In this document: piece after piece, positions 6,970 to 14,769 of the stretch
Position numbering within the stretch: position 1 is the first letter of the stretch
Layout: the number at the start of each line of letters is the position of its first letter
Assembly (NCBI GenBank): GCA_964354855.1
Contig: CAYHBO010000024.1
Coordinates: 1-21,470, forward strand
DNA from: CAYHBO01 sp964354855
GTDB taxonomy: Bacteria; Babelota; Babeliae; Babelales; RVW-14
Reading direction: 5' to 3'
DNA: 21,470 nt
Program-made: the position numbers and the translations under genes
The notes under the pieces: generated by a model
Database searches by the model: none
What the model was told of the DNA's origin: nothing
Seen by the model: the letters and a program-made list of their open reading frames with translations, nothing else

Positions 6970-8163
6970 CTATTCTTTTACTGAACCAATGTTCTTTAAG
7001 TAACGATCAAAGAAGCTTATGATCCTTCTTCTTATGGCATTGAGTTCTTTCAGGTTCAGGGTTCCACCATCAAGGTTAATATCTTTTGAGTTAAGCATGT
7101 GTGTTAACATTCCTGTTAAAATTGTCTCGTCTGCGAAGGTGTTGTGATCTGCATTTGGTATAAGAACTTGAGAGGAATCAGTGCCATTTTTTGCATAAAA
7201 CTTTTTGGAATCGGAAAGCCATTGTTTTCTTTCTAATCCAAAGTTATTGAGCATAGTTTTTTCGGTTGTCCAGTCGTAAAAATTTGGGGCATGTATAAAT
7301 ATGAATGGTTTATGGAAGGGGGTTGTGCCATCTTGTCCCCAGAGCGGTCCATCAAGGCTTATTCCTGCTTTAATACGGGTATCGCGTCTGCAGAGTTGCG
7401 ATGCCATAATGCCACCAAGTGAATGACCAACTATGCCGATTTTTGTAGTATCGCATAGTGCGGTTAGTGTTTGATCGAGTGTTCCGTCGATTATGTGATT
7501 GAGCATTAAGGTGATATCTGTAACGCATACTTCTAACGTTTCGTTATTTCTTGGATAGGTTTGAACAATGGTGCGATTAGGAGCTAGATATGTTTCAGGA
7601 ATGTTGTTGGTTTCTTCGAGACAGAGTGCTTCTGAGTCATCAGAAAATTTTGTTAATTCATTCACGTAGGTATGCATAACCATGAATACTACGTATCCAT
7701 GGCTTGCGATATCTTCACAATAAAACGAGTAGCCGCCGCGATTCATGCCATAACCATGTCCAAAAATAATAATGGGAGAAGGGCTTCCTTTGCTTAATTC
7801 AGGTGCATTAGTAATGGCGTGTGTCGTGATGTTGTCCAAGAATTTTAATTGTTTGAGTGCTTTGCTGCGCTTAGGTTCTTGATATTTTGATTGAATAAGA
7901 TTTAAAAGACCAATGCGTAACATCTCTTTTGCTTCGTATGCATAAGGTGTCGTAGGGCGGTCAGGTTTCCCTTTGGTTGGGTACCAGGCTTGTATGGTGA
8001 GTTCTCGGGAATGATTTTTGATATAAAAAGTTTTGGTTCCTACAGCATGTGTTCCGGTGAGAGCAGGAAAAGCATATGATTGTTTTTTTGTAACCGTTAA
8101 TACATAGGAGCCTATAACGCCTAGAAAAATTATACAGAACAAAAATTTGGGGAAAAAATTCAT
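6970..8163 (-). CDS. Exported PAF-acetylhydrolase-like alpha/beta hydrolase
   Basis: With start ATG 8163 (GAGG at 8171-8174, seven bases upstream) the protein has 397 residues; an in-frame ATG at 8205 lacks a good site. Residues 1-25 form a hydrophobic signal peptide or anchor (FLFCIIFLGVIGSYVL). The nucleophile elbow GHSLGG puts Ser at 248; Asp271 (SLDG) is 23 residues later, the same spacing as Ser273 and Asp296 in human plasma PAF-AH, and His340 (NADHNTFAD) completes the triad. The oxyanion region GHGYGMNRGGY is present too. This matches the PAF-AH isoform II family, which cleaves short or oxidised acyl chains from phospholipids; the real substrate here is unknown. It would act in the envelope or outside the cell. 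Confidence 0.82.
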   Translation of the reverse strand: MNFFPKFLFCIIFLGVIGSYVLTVTKKQSYAFPALTGTHAVGTKTFYIKNHSRELTIQAWYPTKGKPDRPTTPYAYEAKEMLRIGLLNLIQSKYQEPKRSKALKQLKFLDNITTHAITNAPELSKGSPSPIIIFGHGYGMNRGGYSFYCEDIASHGYVVFMVMHTYVNELTKFSDDSEALCLEETNNIPETYLAPNRTIVQTYPRNNETLEVCVTDITLMLNHIIDGTLDQTLTALCDTTKIGIVGHSLGGIMASQLCRRDTRIKAGISLDGPLWGQDGTTPFHKPFIFIHAPNFYDWTTEKTMLNNFGLERKQWLSDSKKFYAKNGTDSSQVLIPNADHNTFADETILTGMLTHMLNSKDINLDGGTLNLKELNAIRRRIISFFDRYLKNIGSVKE

Positions 8164-8216
8164 ATGAGAGCCTCGATTTGGTAACTTTTTTACTGTGTTT
8201 TTCACTTAAATTTTTT

Positions 8217-8244
8217 TGTATAGATGATAGTATAACTTGTTCAA
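8217..8244 (-). promoter_or_regulatory. Candidate promoter for the PAF-AH-like gene
   Basis: On the minus strand TTGAAC (8239-8244) and TATACA (8217-8222) lie 16 bases apart, four of six matches each, about 55 bases before the start at 8163. It is in the 118-base divergent gap shared with the alkyltransferase gene, whose own promoter I could not locate. Confidence 0.3.
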
Positions 8245-8281
8245 TAATTTTTTTAAAAGGTTGGTTATTTAAGGTTAAACG

Positions 8282-8791
8282 ATGAATATGTTCAAATCTG
8301 CCTGGTTCGATACGCTTCTTGGTCCCATGCTTGCTATTGCGGATGATCAAGCATTATATCTTCTTGAATTTCAGCAACGGCGTGGCTTAGAACGTGAAAT
8401 AGAACGGCTTCGTGTTAAAATAAAATCAGCCATTATTCCGGGTAGTACTGGACCAATAGCTTCTATCGAAAAAGAACTGAAAGCATATTTTTCTGGTGAC
8501 TTAAAGACCTTTAAAACACCCATAAAACTCTTGGGAAGTCCATTTCAAAATCTTGTTTGGGAAGAACTAAGGCAGATTCCGTATGGAGAAACCAGGAGTT
8601 ATACGCAAGAAGCTGTTGCAATCGGTAAGCCATCTGCATGTCGTGCTGTTGCTAATGCCAATGGTGCTAACCAACTAGCCATTATCATTCCGTGTCATCG
8701 AATTATTAATAGCAATGGCGATCTTGGTGGCTATGGTGGTGGGATTAATCATAAGCAATGGTTACTTGATCATGAAAAGAAGAATAAGTAA
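8282..8791 (+). CDS. ogt: Methylated-DNA--protein-cysteine S-methyltransferase (Ogt/MGMT)
   Basis: A 169-residue suicide repair protein that moves alkyl groups from O6-alkylguanine or O4-alkylthymine to its own cysteine. The N-terminal ribonuclease-like domain (WFDTLLGPMLAIADDQALYLLEF) is followed by the conserved DNA-binding part: GSPFQNLVWEELRQIPYGETRSY, the Arg-finger helix ACRAVANANGAN, and the active site PCHR at 137-140 (Cys138), then GGYGGG. Length and lack of an Ada-type N-terminal zinc domain fit Ogt. The ATG at 8282 has AAGG at 8271-8274; a second in-frame ATG two codons on is possible. It converges with the SDR gene, with only 8 bases between stops and no terminator. Confidence 0.95.
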   Translation: MNMFKSAWFDTLLGPMLAIADDQALYLLEFQQRRGLEREIERLRVKIKSAIIPGSTGPIASIEKELKAYFSGDLKTFKTPIKLLGSPFQNLVWEELRQIPYGETRSYTQEAVAIGKPSACRAVANANGANQLAIIIPCHRIINSNGDLGGYGGGINHKQWLLDHEKKNK

Positions 8792-8799
8792 GTTTTAGA

Positions 8800-9639
8800 C
8801 TAACTTCCCAGCATCTTTACAATAATTGTATCAGGGCAGAAACTCATTAATTTGAATAGTGTTGAATAAAACCATGAAGGTTCGATTGTTTTCTTTCCAG
8901 TAAAAACTTGATTGATGATGTAGCGAGCTTCTTGGTCAGGTTGATGTATAAATGGTAAGCTTTTTGTACTGATTCCTTTAAGTAATTCAGTGTTTACAGG
9001 GCCAGGGAGAATAACACTAAAGCCGATGTTGTCATGAAGATATTGACGTCTAAGTGCATCAAAACAGTGTATAAGTGCTATTTTGCTTGCAGCATAAGCA
9101 CCATCTCCTGGTGTTGCTAAAAGAGCCATTATTGAAGATGTGGTAACGAAAGTTCCGCCGCCAAGTTTTTTGACCGGTAGCAACCATTCTTCTATCCAGG
9201 CAATACTTCCTAAGTAATTAGTTGCAAACGTTTGTTGATGGTTAGTGGTAGAAAATTCCCATTTTGGTTGTGGTTCACCCATGCCAGCATTCAAGAAGAA
9301 TAGCGTTGGCTCTAGTCCCAGCGTTTTGATGTTATTGGAAATGGTATGAATGTCTTTGAGATTACTAACATCGCAGACGAACGGTATGAAGTTTTCTGTC
9401 CCAAGATCTTTACTAATCTGATCAAGTAATTCAGTTCGTCGAGCTACTCCAATTACTTTCCAGCCACGGGTAACCATTTCAATGGCAAGGTGTTTACCTA
9501 TGCCGGAAGATGCACCGGTAACTAAACATGTTCTGGTTACTAAGTTTATGGGACCGAGTCGATCAAAGTGTCTGACCGCAGAAATTAAGCCTACGACGAG
9601 ACCACTAAAAATAAATAACCTAACAAGAAGTTTTTTCAT
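8800..9639 (-). CDS. Membrane-anchored short-chain dehydrogenase/reductase
   Basis: A classical SDR of 279 residues. After an N-terminal membrane segment (about 4-22) come the NAD(P)-binding TGASSGIG at 41-48, Asp90 (CDVS), NAG at 117-119, Asn141 (TNYLG), Ser169 and the catalytic YAASK (Tyr182, Lys186), then LPGPVNTELL. Arg67-Arg68 after the second strand suggest NADP(H). The substrate is unknown; membrane-anchored SDRs often act on lipids, steroids or ketoacyl groups. The ATG at 9639 is preceded by AGGA within a doubled TAGGATTT, 14 bases after the stop of the M23 peptidase gene, so the two form an operon. Confidence 0.9.
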   Translation of the reverse strand: MKKLLVRLFIFSGLVVGLISAVRHFDRLGPINLVTRTCLVTGASSGIGKHLAIEMVTRGWKVIGVARRTELLDQISKDLGTENFIPFVCDVSNLKDIHTISNNIKTLGLEPTLFFLNAGMGEPQPKWEFSTTNHQQTFATNYLGSIAWIEEWLLPVKKLGGGTFVTTSSIMALLATPGDGAYAASKIALIHCFDALRRQYLHDNIGFSVILPGPVNTELLKGISTKSLPFIHQPDQEARYIINQVFTGKKTIEPSWFYSTLFKLMSFCPDTIIVKMLGS

Positions 9640-9653
9640 AAAATCCTAAAATC

Positions 9654-10880
9654 CTAATAAACGTCAGTGGTCCATTCTATTGGATCTACCGCCATGTTGT
9701 TAACCAGTAATTCCCAATGTAAGTGATAGCCATTTGAGTAGCCGGTCATGCCAACGCGGCCGATTGGATTACCTTTTTTCACCACATCGCCGACTTCAAC
9801 ATCGGCAAAACTATCAAGATGACAGTACTTGGTGAATACACCAAGGCCATGGTCGATGACGACGCAGTTGCCGGACATAGCATAACGATCTTTGATGATC
9901 ACGGTGCCCGTTTGAGCTGCCCAGACAACGTTACGAGGCATGTTGGCAAGATCAACGCCTTTATGCATGTAACGGCCACGCGCTGGGGTCATGCGAATTT
10001 CACCATGGGGAGTAGTGATTCGTTTTACTTCCATCGGCAGAATAAACGGTCCTGTCCATAGTTTTTTTGTTGGGGTATTTCCTAGCCATTTATCCATGGC
10101 ATCGGTGAGGATTTTTGCGTCTAAACTGATTTCTTTTTCTGCATCAAGTTTTTCAGTGCTTACTTGAAATCCGCGTTGTTTTTTGAAGGCAAATTCTTTT
10201 ACGCCGAGGTTAGTATTGACGGTTAACTGGTTACCAACCGCGTCTTCAAGCTCAGCAGTAAGCGTAACTTCTCCCGGGTTTTGTTCACAGTCAATCGGGA
10301 TAAAGCATTCATATAAATTTGATGTTGCATCGGCAAAGAAAGAGAAGGTTTTTGAGAAGGCAGTGACTTCAGCTTTTTTAAGTTGCTTAGAAACATTAAT
10401 TTTTAAATGTGCTGTTTTACCTTGGTCGACTTTGTATTCCTGTTGTAAGAACACCGCTTTGAGCGGGACGTTGTCAGCATAGAATTGCCAAGAGAAGTGG
10501 TCCGTGTTGTGGTGATAGCTTGAATCGGTGACGAATGCTTCAAGAACGTGTTTACCTTGAGAAAGTTCTGTTGTGTTCAATGTGAATGGTAATGAAAAGC
10601 GCTTTGAACTTATTTTATGTGGGATACAAGACTTGTTGTTGATGATAGGGTTGAATGGTTTTCCATCAAGTGACAGTTTAACGGTAGCTATTTTGTAATT
10701 GTTGTCGGCCGTGACGGCAGCTTCAACAATATTCTGGTATGACTTATTAGCTTCTATACCATTGAGCGCGATTACCGGCTTTTCAGCGTAGGTAAAATAA
10801 CGAAACGTTAGATAGCCAATCCAGGAAGTGATGGTAAGGGCAGAAAAAATAACAGCAGCTCTGACTAATTTGTGCAACAT
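9654..10880 (-). CDS. M23-family (LytM-type) metallopeptidase, membrane-anchored
   Basis: A 408-residue protein with an N-terminal membrane segment (about 8-26), a long beta-rich region with Ig-like character (about 35-240), and a C-terminal M23 domain. Zinc ligands of the family are all present: His306 and Asp310 (HKGVD) and His388 of HLH (386-388); His354 (YCHLDSF) and His386 are the catalytic histidines. The domain is therefore expected to be active, unlike EnvC/NlpD-type degenerate members, and to cut peptidoglycan cross-links or peptides in the periplasm. The ATG at 10880 has a weak GTGAG upstream. It is the first gene of the operon with the SDR and is transcribed away from uvrC. Confidence 0.92.
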   Translation of the reverse strand: MLHKLVRAAVIFSALTITSWIGYLTFRYFTYAEKPVIALNGIEANKSYQNIVEAAVTADNNYKIATVKLSLDGKPFNPIINNKSCIPHKISSKRFSLPFTLNTTELSQGKHVLEAFVTDSSYHHNTDHFSWQFYADNVPLKAVFLQQEYKVDQGKTAHLKINVSKQLKKAEVTAFSKTFSFFADATSNLYECFIPIDCEQNPGEVTLTAELEDAVGNQLTVNTNLGVKEFAFKKQRGFQVSTEKLDAEKEISLDAKILTDAMDKWLGNTPTKKLWTGPFILPMEVKRITTPHGEIRMTPARGRYMHKGVDLANMPRNVVWAAQTGTVIIKDRYAMSGNCVVIDHGLGVFTKYCHLDSFADVEVGDVVKKGNPIGRVGMTGYSNGYHLHWELLVNNMAVDPIEWTTDVY

Positions 10881-10940
10881 ATACTTAACTCACTTATTTA
10901 TGGATGATACATTAAAAGGGAAGATATTTTTTATGGATAC

Positions 10941-10946
10941 ATTATA
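10941..10946 (-). promoter_or_regulatory. Candidate -10 box for the M23/SDR operon
   Basis: A perfect TATAAT on the minus strand, 60 bases before the M23 start, without a recognisable -35 at 16-18 bases. It overlaps one copy of a direct repeat TTTATGGAT(GAT)ACATTA found at 10897-10914 and 10930-10944, which could be a regulator site for this divergent region. Confidence 0.35.
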
Positions 10947-11007
10947 ACCTTTAAGCTTAGTTTTTAAAGATTATTCTTCAGATTATTAATTTTTTTTGAG
11001 TGAATTT

Positions 11008-12591
11008 ATGTCCCATCAAGATAATGATTTATTAACAATGCAGATTGGCAAGTTACCCAATTCTCCAGGGGTGTATCTTTTCAAAGATGATACTGGGATT
11101 ATTATTTATATTGGCAAAGCAAAAAACCTGAGATCTCGCGTGAGGCATTACATTCAAAAAGGGCAGGATGGGTTTAAAGAAAGTCTTATTGTTAGTGAAA
11201 GCGCTTCTTTAGAGCATATTCCTACAAAGACTGAGTTAGAGGCAATGCTCCTTGAAGCTAAGCTTATTCAAAGTCACCAGCCGAAACACAATATTATTTT
11301 TAAAGAGGGTCAGCCGTTTTTATGGCTTATGGTTACCAATGATAAAGTTTCCGAGCTTGTTTTGGTGCGCAACCGTAAAAAAAAGGGAACCTACTTTGGA
11401 CCGTTTATCGAGAAAACTTCGGTTCGTAGGGTGTATGATTTTCTGATGAAAACGTTACGGTTGCAACTGTGCCATAAAAAAATACCGGGTGGATGCTTGT
11501 ATTTTCATTTGGGAACTTGTGCTGGTTCGTGTAGGACAGATTTTAATTTTGATGATTATTTGCAACGACTTGAGCTTGCTAAGCTTGCGCTTAAGCAGGG
11601 ACATAAAAAATTTCTTGAGCATCTTGAAGACAGAATAAAAGAATCCAATCTACAGCTTTCGTTTGAGAAGTCGCGTGATTTGCACCGTTACTATGAGGCA
11701 TTTGAACAAGTTTTTGTAGCATTGCAGGCTGACTTTTCATTAGCGCAAGAGCGTGCGCGAAAAGATATTTGGGTAGTGGTTCCTGATGGATACGTATTGT
11801 TTTTGTTTTCGGAACGAGATAGTGTGTTGAAACAGAAACAGGTTTTTTATTATCCCTACAGCCAGATAACTCCTGAAATTTTGCTTGAATATTTGACGGG
11901 ATATTATCGGCTGAATCCTCCAGCTACGACTATTTTAATTAATCTTGTGGTAGAAAAAGAAGAGCTTGAAACCATGGAAGCCTTTTTGCGCGAATGGCAT
12001 AAAGATATTGGATCGGTAACAATTATTGTGCCGACTGATGGCCACTATTCGGCGTTAGTGCGTATGGCAATGGTGACAGCGGAACAGATACAGAAAAAAC
12101 AGTTATCACTTGGAAGATTGCTAAAGTCTCTTTTGGAGCTGTCCAATGAACCACGATCGATTGATTGCTTTGATGTTTCTCATAAGCAGGGGACGTTTAT
12201 GGTTGGGTCATGCGTTAGATTTGTTGATGGACAGCCGGCGCCAGATTATTTTAGGAAATTCAGCATCAAGACTGTTGAACAGCAGGATGACTATGCCTGT
12301 TTACGTGAACTGGTAACGCGTCGCTATCATGATAAAAGTGACCTTCCGGATCTTATTTTAATCGATGGGGGTAAAGGGCAACTTAATGCAGTGCAGGATC
12401 TATTGCCTATGGCTGAGTTTGTGAGTTTAGCTAAGCGTGAAGAAACGGTTTTTTCAAAACGTTTTATGCAGGGTAAAATTCTGGATCAGGCTACGTATCC
12501 GGCACAAGTACTGATAGCCTTACGGGATTATGCTCATCATTTTGCGATTAGTTATCATCGTAAGCTTGCTCGAAACGACGTTAAAGGTTAA
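11008..12591 (+). CDS. uvrC: Excinuclease ABC subunit UvrC, lacking the C-terminal HhH domain
   Basis: UvrC makes both incisions in nucleotide excision repair. From ATG 11008 (GAGTG just upstream; a TTG at 10996 is the alternative) it has 527 residues, against about 600 in most bacteria. The GIY-YIG nuclease is at 18-100 (GVYLF, YIGKAKNLRSR, LEAMLLEAKLI). Cys155, 163, 171 and 175 match the cysteine group that binds an Fe-S cluster in E. coli UvrC. A UVR motif for UvrB binding is near 205-235. The RNase H-like endonuclease has Asp389 (CFDVSH), Asp453 (LIDGGKGQL) and RDYAHHFA at 506-513. The protein stops shortly after that helix, so the tandem helix-hairpin-helix domain is missing, and nothing resembling it follows the stop. 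Confidence 0.95.
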   Translation: MSHQDNDLLTMQIGKLPNSPGVYLFKDDTGIIIYIGKAKNLRSRVRHYIQKGQDGFKESLIVSESASLEHIPTKTELEAMLLEAKLIQSHQPKHNIIFKEGQPFLWLMVTNDKVSELVLVRNRKKKGTYFGPFIEKTSVRRVYDFLMKTLRLQLCHKKIPGGCLYFHLGTCAGSCRTDFNFDDYLQRLELAKLALKQGHKKFLEHLEDRIKESNLQLSFEKSRDLHRYYEAFEQVFVALQADFSLAQERARKDIWVVVPDGYVLFLFSERDSVLKQKQVFYYPYSQITPEILLEYLTGYYRLNPPATTILINLVVEKEELETMEAFLREWHKDIGSVTIIVPTDGHYSALVRMAMVTAEQIQKKQLSLGRLLKSLLELSNEPRSIDCFDVSHKQGTFMVGSCVRFVDGQPAPDYFRKFSIKTVEQQDDYACLRELVTRRYHDKSDLPDLILIDGGKGQLNAVQDLLPMAEFVSLAKREETVFSKRFMQGKILDQATYPAQVLIALRDYAHHFAISYHRKLARNDVKG

Positions 12592-12604
12592 TAAATTTTA
12601 ATTG

Positions 12605-12635
12605 TTGATTTCCAATCTCCCCCCCCCCCTATAAT
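12605..12635 (+). promoter_or_regulatory. Promoter with poly-C tract in its spacer, candidate phase-variable switch
   Basis: TTGATT (12605-12610) and a perfect TATAAT (12630-12635) are 19 bases apart, and the last 11 bases of the spacer are an uninterrupted run of C (12619-12629). Loss of two C residues would give the optimal 17-base spacing. The start of the PPP-type phosphatase is 43 bases after the -10 box. The geometry matches known slipped-strand promoters such as Bordetella fim and Neisseria opc. The gap between uvrC and this gene holds nothing else. Confidence 0.6.
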
Positions 12636-12678
12636 AATTTCAGTTAAAGTTTTTAATGTTTTTTGGTGGGGTAATGGT

Positions 12679-14379
12679 ATGAAAAATCGTAGTTTGTCTA
12701 TTGTTTTGCATGTAATATTGCTTCCGTGGTTTATGTCAGCATGTATTCATTCAGCACAGCAGGCTTCGGTGATACAAAAATTCGAAGATATCAAAGGTCT
12801 TGCTGATTTAAGCAAGGCTTTTTTTAGTAAAAAAGAATATGTTGGGGCGGCTACAGGTACTGAAACGGTGCTTACTCAAGAGGCTTTTGATGGGGTAGTT
12901 AATACTTTTGGTGATCGGTTTTTACAAGATACTAACTTTAACAATCAAATTAATTGGATTGATAATCATGTGGTCATGAATCCTGTTAAACTAAATAAAT
13001 CAGACAATATGGATGGAAATACAATTCGTTATATACAAAAGCTTAAAATTGCTTCAAACGCAATTGTTTGTTTTATGGGGGATTTTCATGGAAGCGTGCA
13101 TTCTTTACTAAGAAATTTATGGCGACTTGTAGCACTTGGCTATCTCAATGAAGATTTAACCATTAAAAAATCAAATTTTTACATGGTTTTTTTGGGAGAT
13201 TATGTTGATCGTGGTCGTTGGGGTGTAGAGGTAGTAACCACATTGATTAAGATTAAATTGCAGAATTGGGAGAAGGTACATTTGTTGGCAGGAAATCATG
13301 AAACGGGAAATATTCCGCTTATATATGGTTTTTATGGTGAAATTGAGAATAAATTTAAAAATACTACTTCTTTTTCCAATGTATATGAAAAAGTTTTTAT
13401 GAAGCTTCCCGTAGCTCTTTTTATCGAGTGTAATAATAATTTTGTGCAATGTTGTCATGGTGGAATTGAGCCAAAGGTTAAGCCATTAGCCTTCTTACAG
13501 GCGAGTAATAAATTGTTTCAAAATGTGGGAATTGAAACAGTATGTGCAGGATTATTTTGGAGTGATTTTTGTGCTGGGAAAATAGATTGTAAAGCTGGTG
13601 CGCGTGGTGCAGGAGAGATTGTCGCCGATCAAAAGTGTACTTCAGAATATTTAACTGAAAATCAAGGTCTTAAGGCTATTATGCGTGCGCATATGGATAT
13701 GGAATTTGGATTGAAGCTCTTCCTTGATCCATCTAAAGGCGAAGCTTGTGATCAAAAGATTAAAACTGATAATTATTGGAAAGTATGCCTTTATCACTGG
13801 ACTGAAGCGGCCAAAAAACTAGGCATTCATGATAACAAATTTCAACTTTCAAAATTTGATTATTATCCGGTATTTACCTTTACATCTGCAGTTGAAGCAC
13901 GAGAATTTCCCTTTGATTGCTTTGGTTTGGTGAGTACGGCAGAAACATGGGATAAGTGGATGATGGAAGTGTATGAGTTGTTTTTAGATGTGAGCGGAGC
14001 TAAGCATCGTCATGAAAAATTTGTTCATGTGGGATTAGCGACATCAGATGGTCAAACAAATTTAGTGAAACCGTCGGATACTCAGGGGCAAGATCCAATT
14101 TCTGTTAAGTGGGAATCTTCTCTTAATGAGCAAAGACTTAATGATGGTATGGCGGCTATCGTAAAACATGGTATTAAGCCTATTGAATCTCCAACCCAAC
14201 AAGTTACATCTCCTAGTCAAATTCAATCAATTATCCCAAAAGAATCACAAAAAAAGCTGGACGAGAGCGGTTTGACCAAGCTTAGGGGTGAACTTGTAAA
14301 AGTTTCTGGCATGATAAAAAATCTTCAAAAAGAACTGAATACGCTGAAGGTAGAGGTAAGTCGTAAATTTAAAAAATAA
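12679..14379 (+). CDS. Putative lipoprotein with PPP-family (PP1/PP2A-like) phosphatase domain
   Basis: A 566-residue protein. Residues 1-22 form a signal peptide ending in FMSAC, a slightly off-consensus lipobox with Cys22. The metallophosphoesterase domain (about 120-345) has, in order, GDFHG (134-138), GDYVDRG (173-179), GNHE (205-208), HGG (260-262), FWSD near residue 293 and RAH (336-338). GDxHG, GDxVDRG and GNHE with HGG and RAH are the full signature of PPP serine/threonine phosphatases, which use two metal ions. The Arg before GNHE in PP1 is Ala here, so phosphate contacts may differ. A further 170 residues precede a C-terminal coiled coil (about 530-564). The ATG at 12679 has GGTGGGG seven bases upstream. 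Alternatives are bacterial SLP- or ApaH-like phosphatases; the substrate is unknown. Confidence 0.8.
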   Translation: MKNRSLSIVLHVILLPWFMSACIHSAQQASVIQKFEDIKGLADLSKAFFSKKEYVGAATGTETVLTQEAFDGVVNTFGDRFLQDTNFNNQINWIDNHVVMNPVKLNKSDNMDGNTIRYIQKLKIASNAIVCFMGDFHGSVHSLLRNLWRLVALGYLNEDLTIKKSNFYMVFLGDYVDRGRWGVEVVTTLIKIKLQNWEKVHLLAGNHETGNIPLIYGFYGEIENKFKNTTSFSNVYEKVFMKLPVALFIECNNNFVQCCHGGIEPKVKPLAFLQASNKLFQNVGIETVCAGLFWSDFCAGKIDCKAGARGAGEIVADQKCTSEYLTENQGLKAIMRAHMDMEFGLKLFLDPSKGEACDQKIKTDNYWKVCLYHWTEAAKKLGIHDNKFQLSKFDYYPVFTFTSAVEAREFPFDCFGLVSTAETWDKWMMEVYELFLDVSGAKHRHEKFVHVGLATSDGQTNLVKPSDTQGQDPISVKWESSLNEQRLNDGMAAIVKHGIKPIESPTQQVTSPSQIQSIIPKESQKKLDESGLTKLRGELVKVSGMIKNLQKELNTLKVEVSRKFKK

Positions 14380-14465
14380 ATAGGCCGATAGATTGTTAGA
14401 AAATATCTTTCTTTCGGGTGATTCAGTATTTATTTGTAAAAAGAGTGAAAATTTCAAAAAAAACC

Positions 14466-14494
14466 TTGAAATCGGTTTATAAAGTAAGTAGACT
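14466..14494 (+). promoter_or_regulatory. Promoter of tRNA-Ile
   Basis: TTGAAA (14466-14471) and TAGACT (14489-14494) lie 17 bases apart and end 22 bases before the tRNA. Position and spacing fit a tRNA promoter with a short leader. Confidence 0.5.
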
Positions 14495-14516
14495 ATGGAC
14501 TTTCAATGGTTAGTAA

Positions 14517-14593
14517 GGGCCTATAGCTCAGTTGGTTAGAGCATTCCGTTGATAACGGAGAGGTCAGTAGTTCGAGTCTACTTAGGCCCACCA
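14517..14593 (+). tRNA. tRNA-Ile (anticodon GAT)
   Basis: A full 77-base cloverleaf: acceptor GGGCCTA pairs with TAGGCCC (14583-14589), anticodon stem TTCCG/CGGAG with loop TTGATAA and anticodon GAT at 14551-14553, T loop TTCGAGT, and encoded CCA. It is followed after 100 bases by tRNA-Ala(TGC), the usual partner in 16S-23S spacers, but no rRNA gene is nearby. Confidence 0.97.
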
Positions 14594-14648
14594 AAATTCG
14601 CTCCTAATGCGATTTTATGTAGTAAAATTACCCCGTGAAAAATAATCT

Positions 14649-14677
14649 TTGATAATTTTTTTGGTTTTAGGTATGAT
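14649..14677 (+). promoter_or_regulatory. Promoter of tRNA-Ala
   Basis: TTGATA (14649-14654) and TATGAT (14672-14677) are exactly 17 bases apart, five of six matches each, and 16 bases before the tRNA. This implies that tRNA-Ala has its own promoter and is not only processed from a tRNA-Ile transcript. Confidence 0.65.
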
Positions 14678-14693
14678 TACCTTAACCTGTTCT

Positions 14694-14769
14694 GGGGGTG
14701 TAGCTCAGTTGGTAGAGCGCCTGATTTGCATTCAGGAGGCCAGCGGTCCGACTCCGCTCACCTCCACCA
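14694..14769 (+). tRNA. tRNA-Ala (anticodon TGC)
   Basis: A 76-base cloverleaf: acceptor GGGGGTG pairs with CACCTCC (14759-14765), including the G3-U70 pair that marks tRNA-Ala. Anticodon stem CCTGA/TCAGG encloses TTTGCAT with anticodon TGC at 14727-14729. CCA is encoded. The T loop reads TCCGACT, so position 55, normally U and modified to pseudouridine, is C. Confidence 0.96.

Noticed and set aside
13171..13458. Minus-strand 95-residue frame inside the PPP phosphatase gene
   Set aside because: It is antisense to the conserved GNHE and HGG region, has no ribosome site and is of random-like composition.
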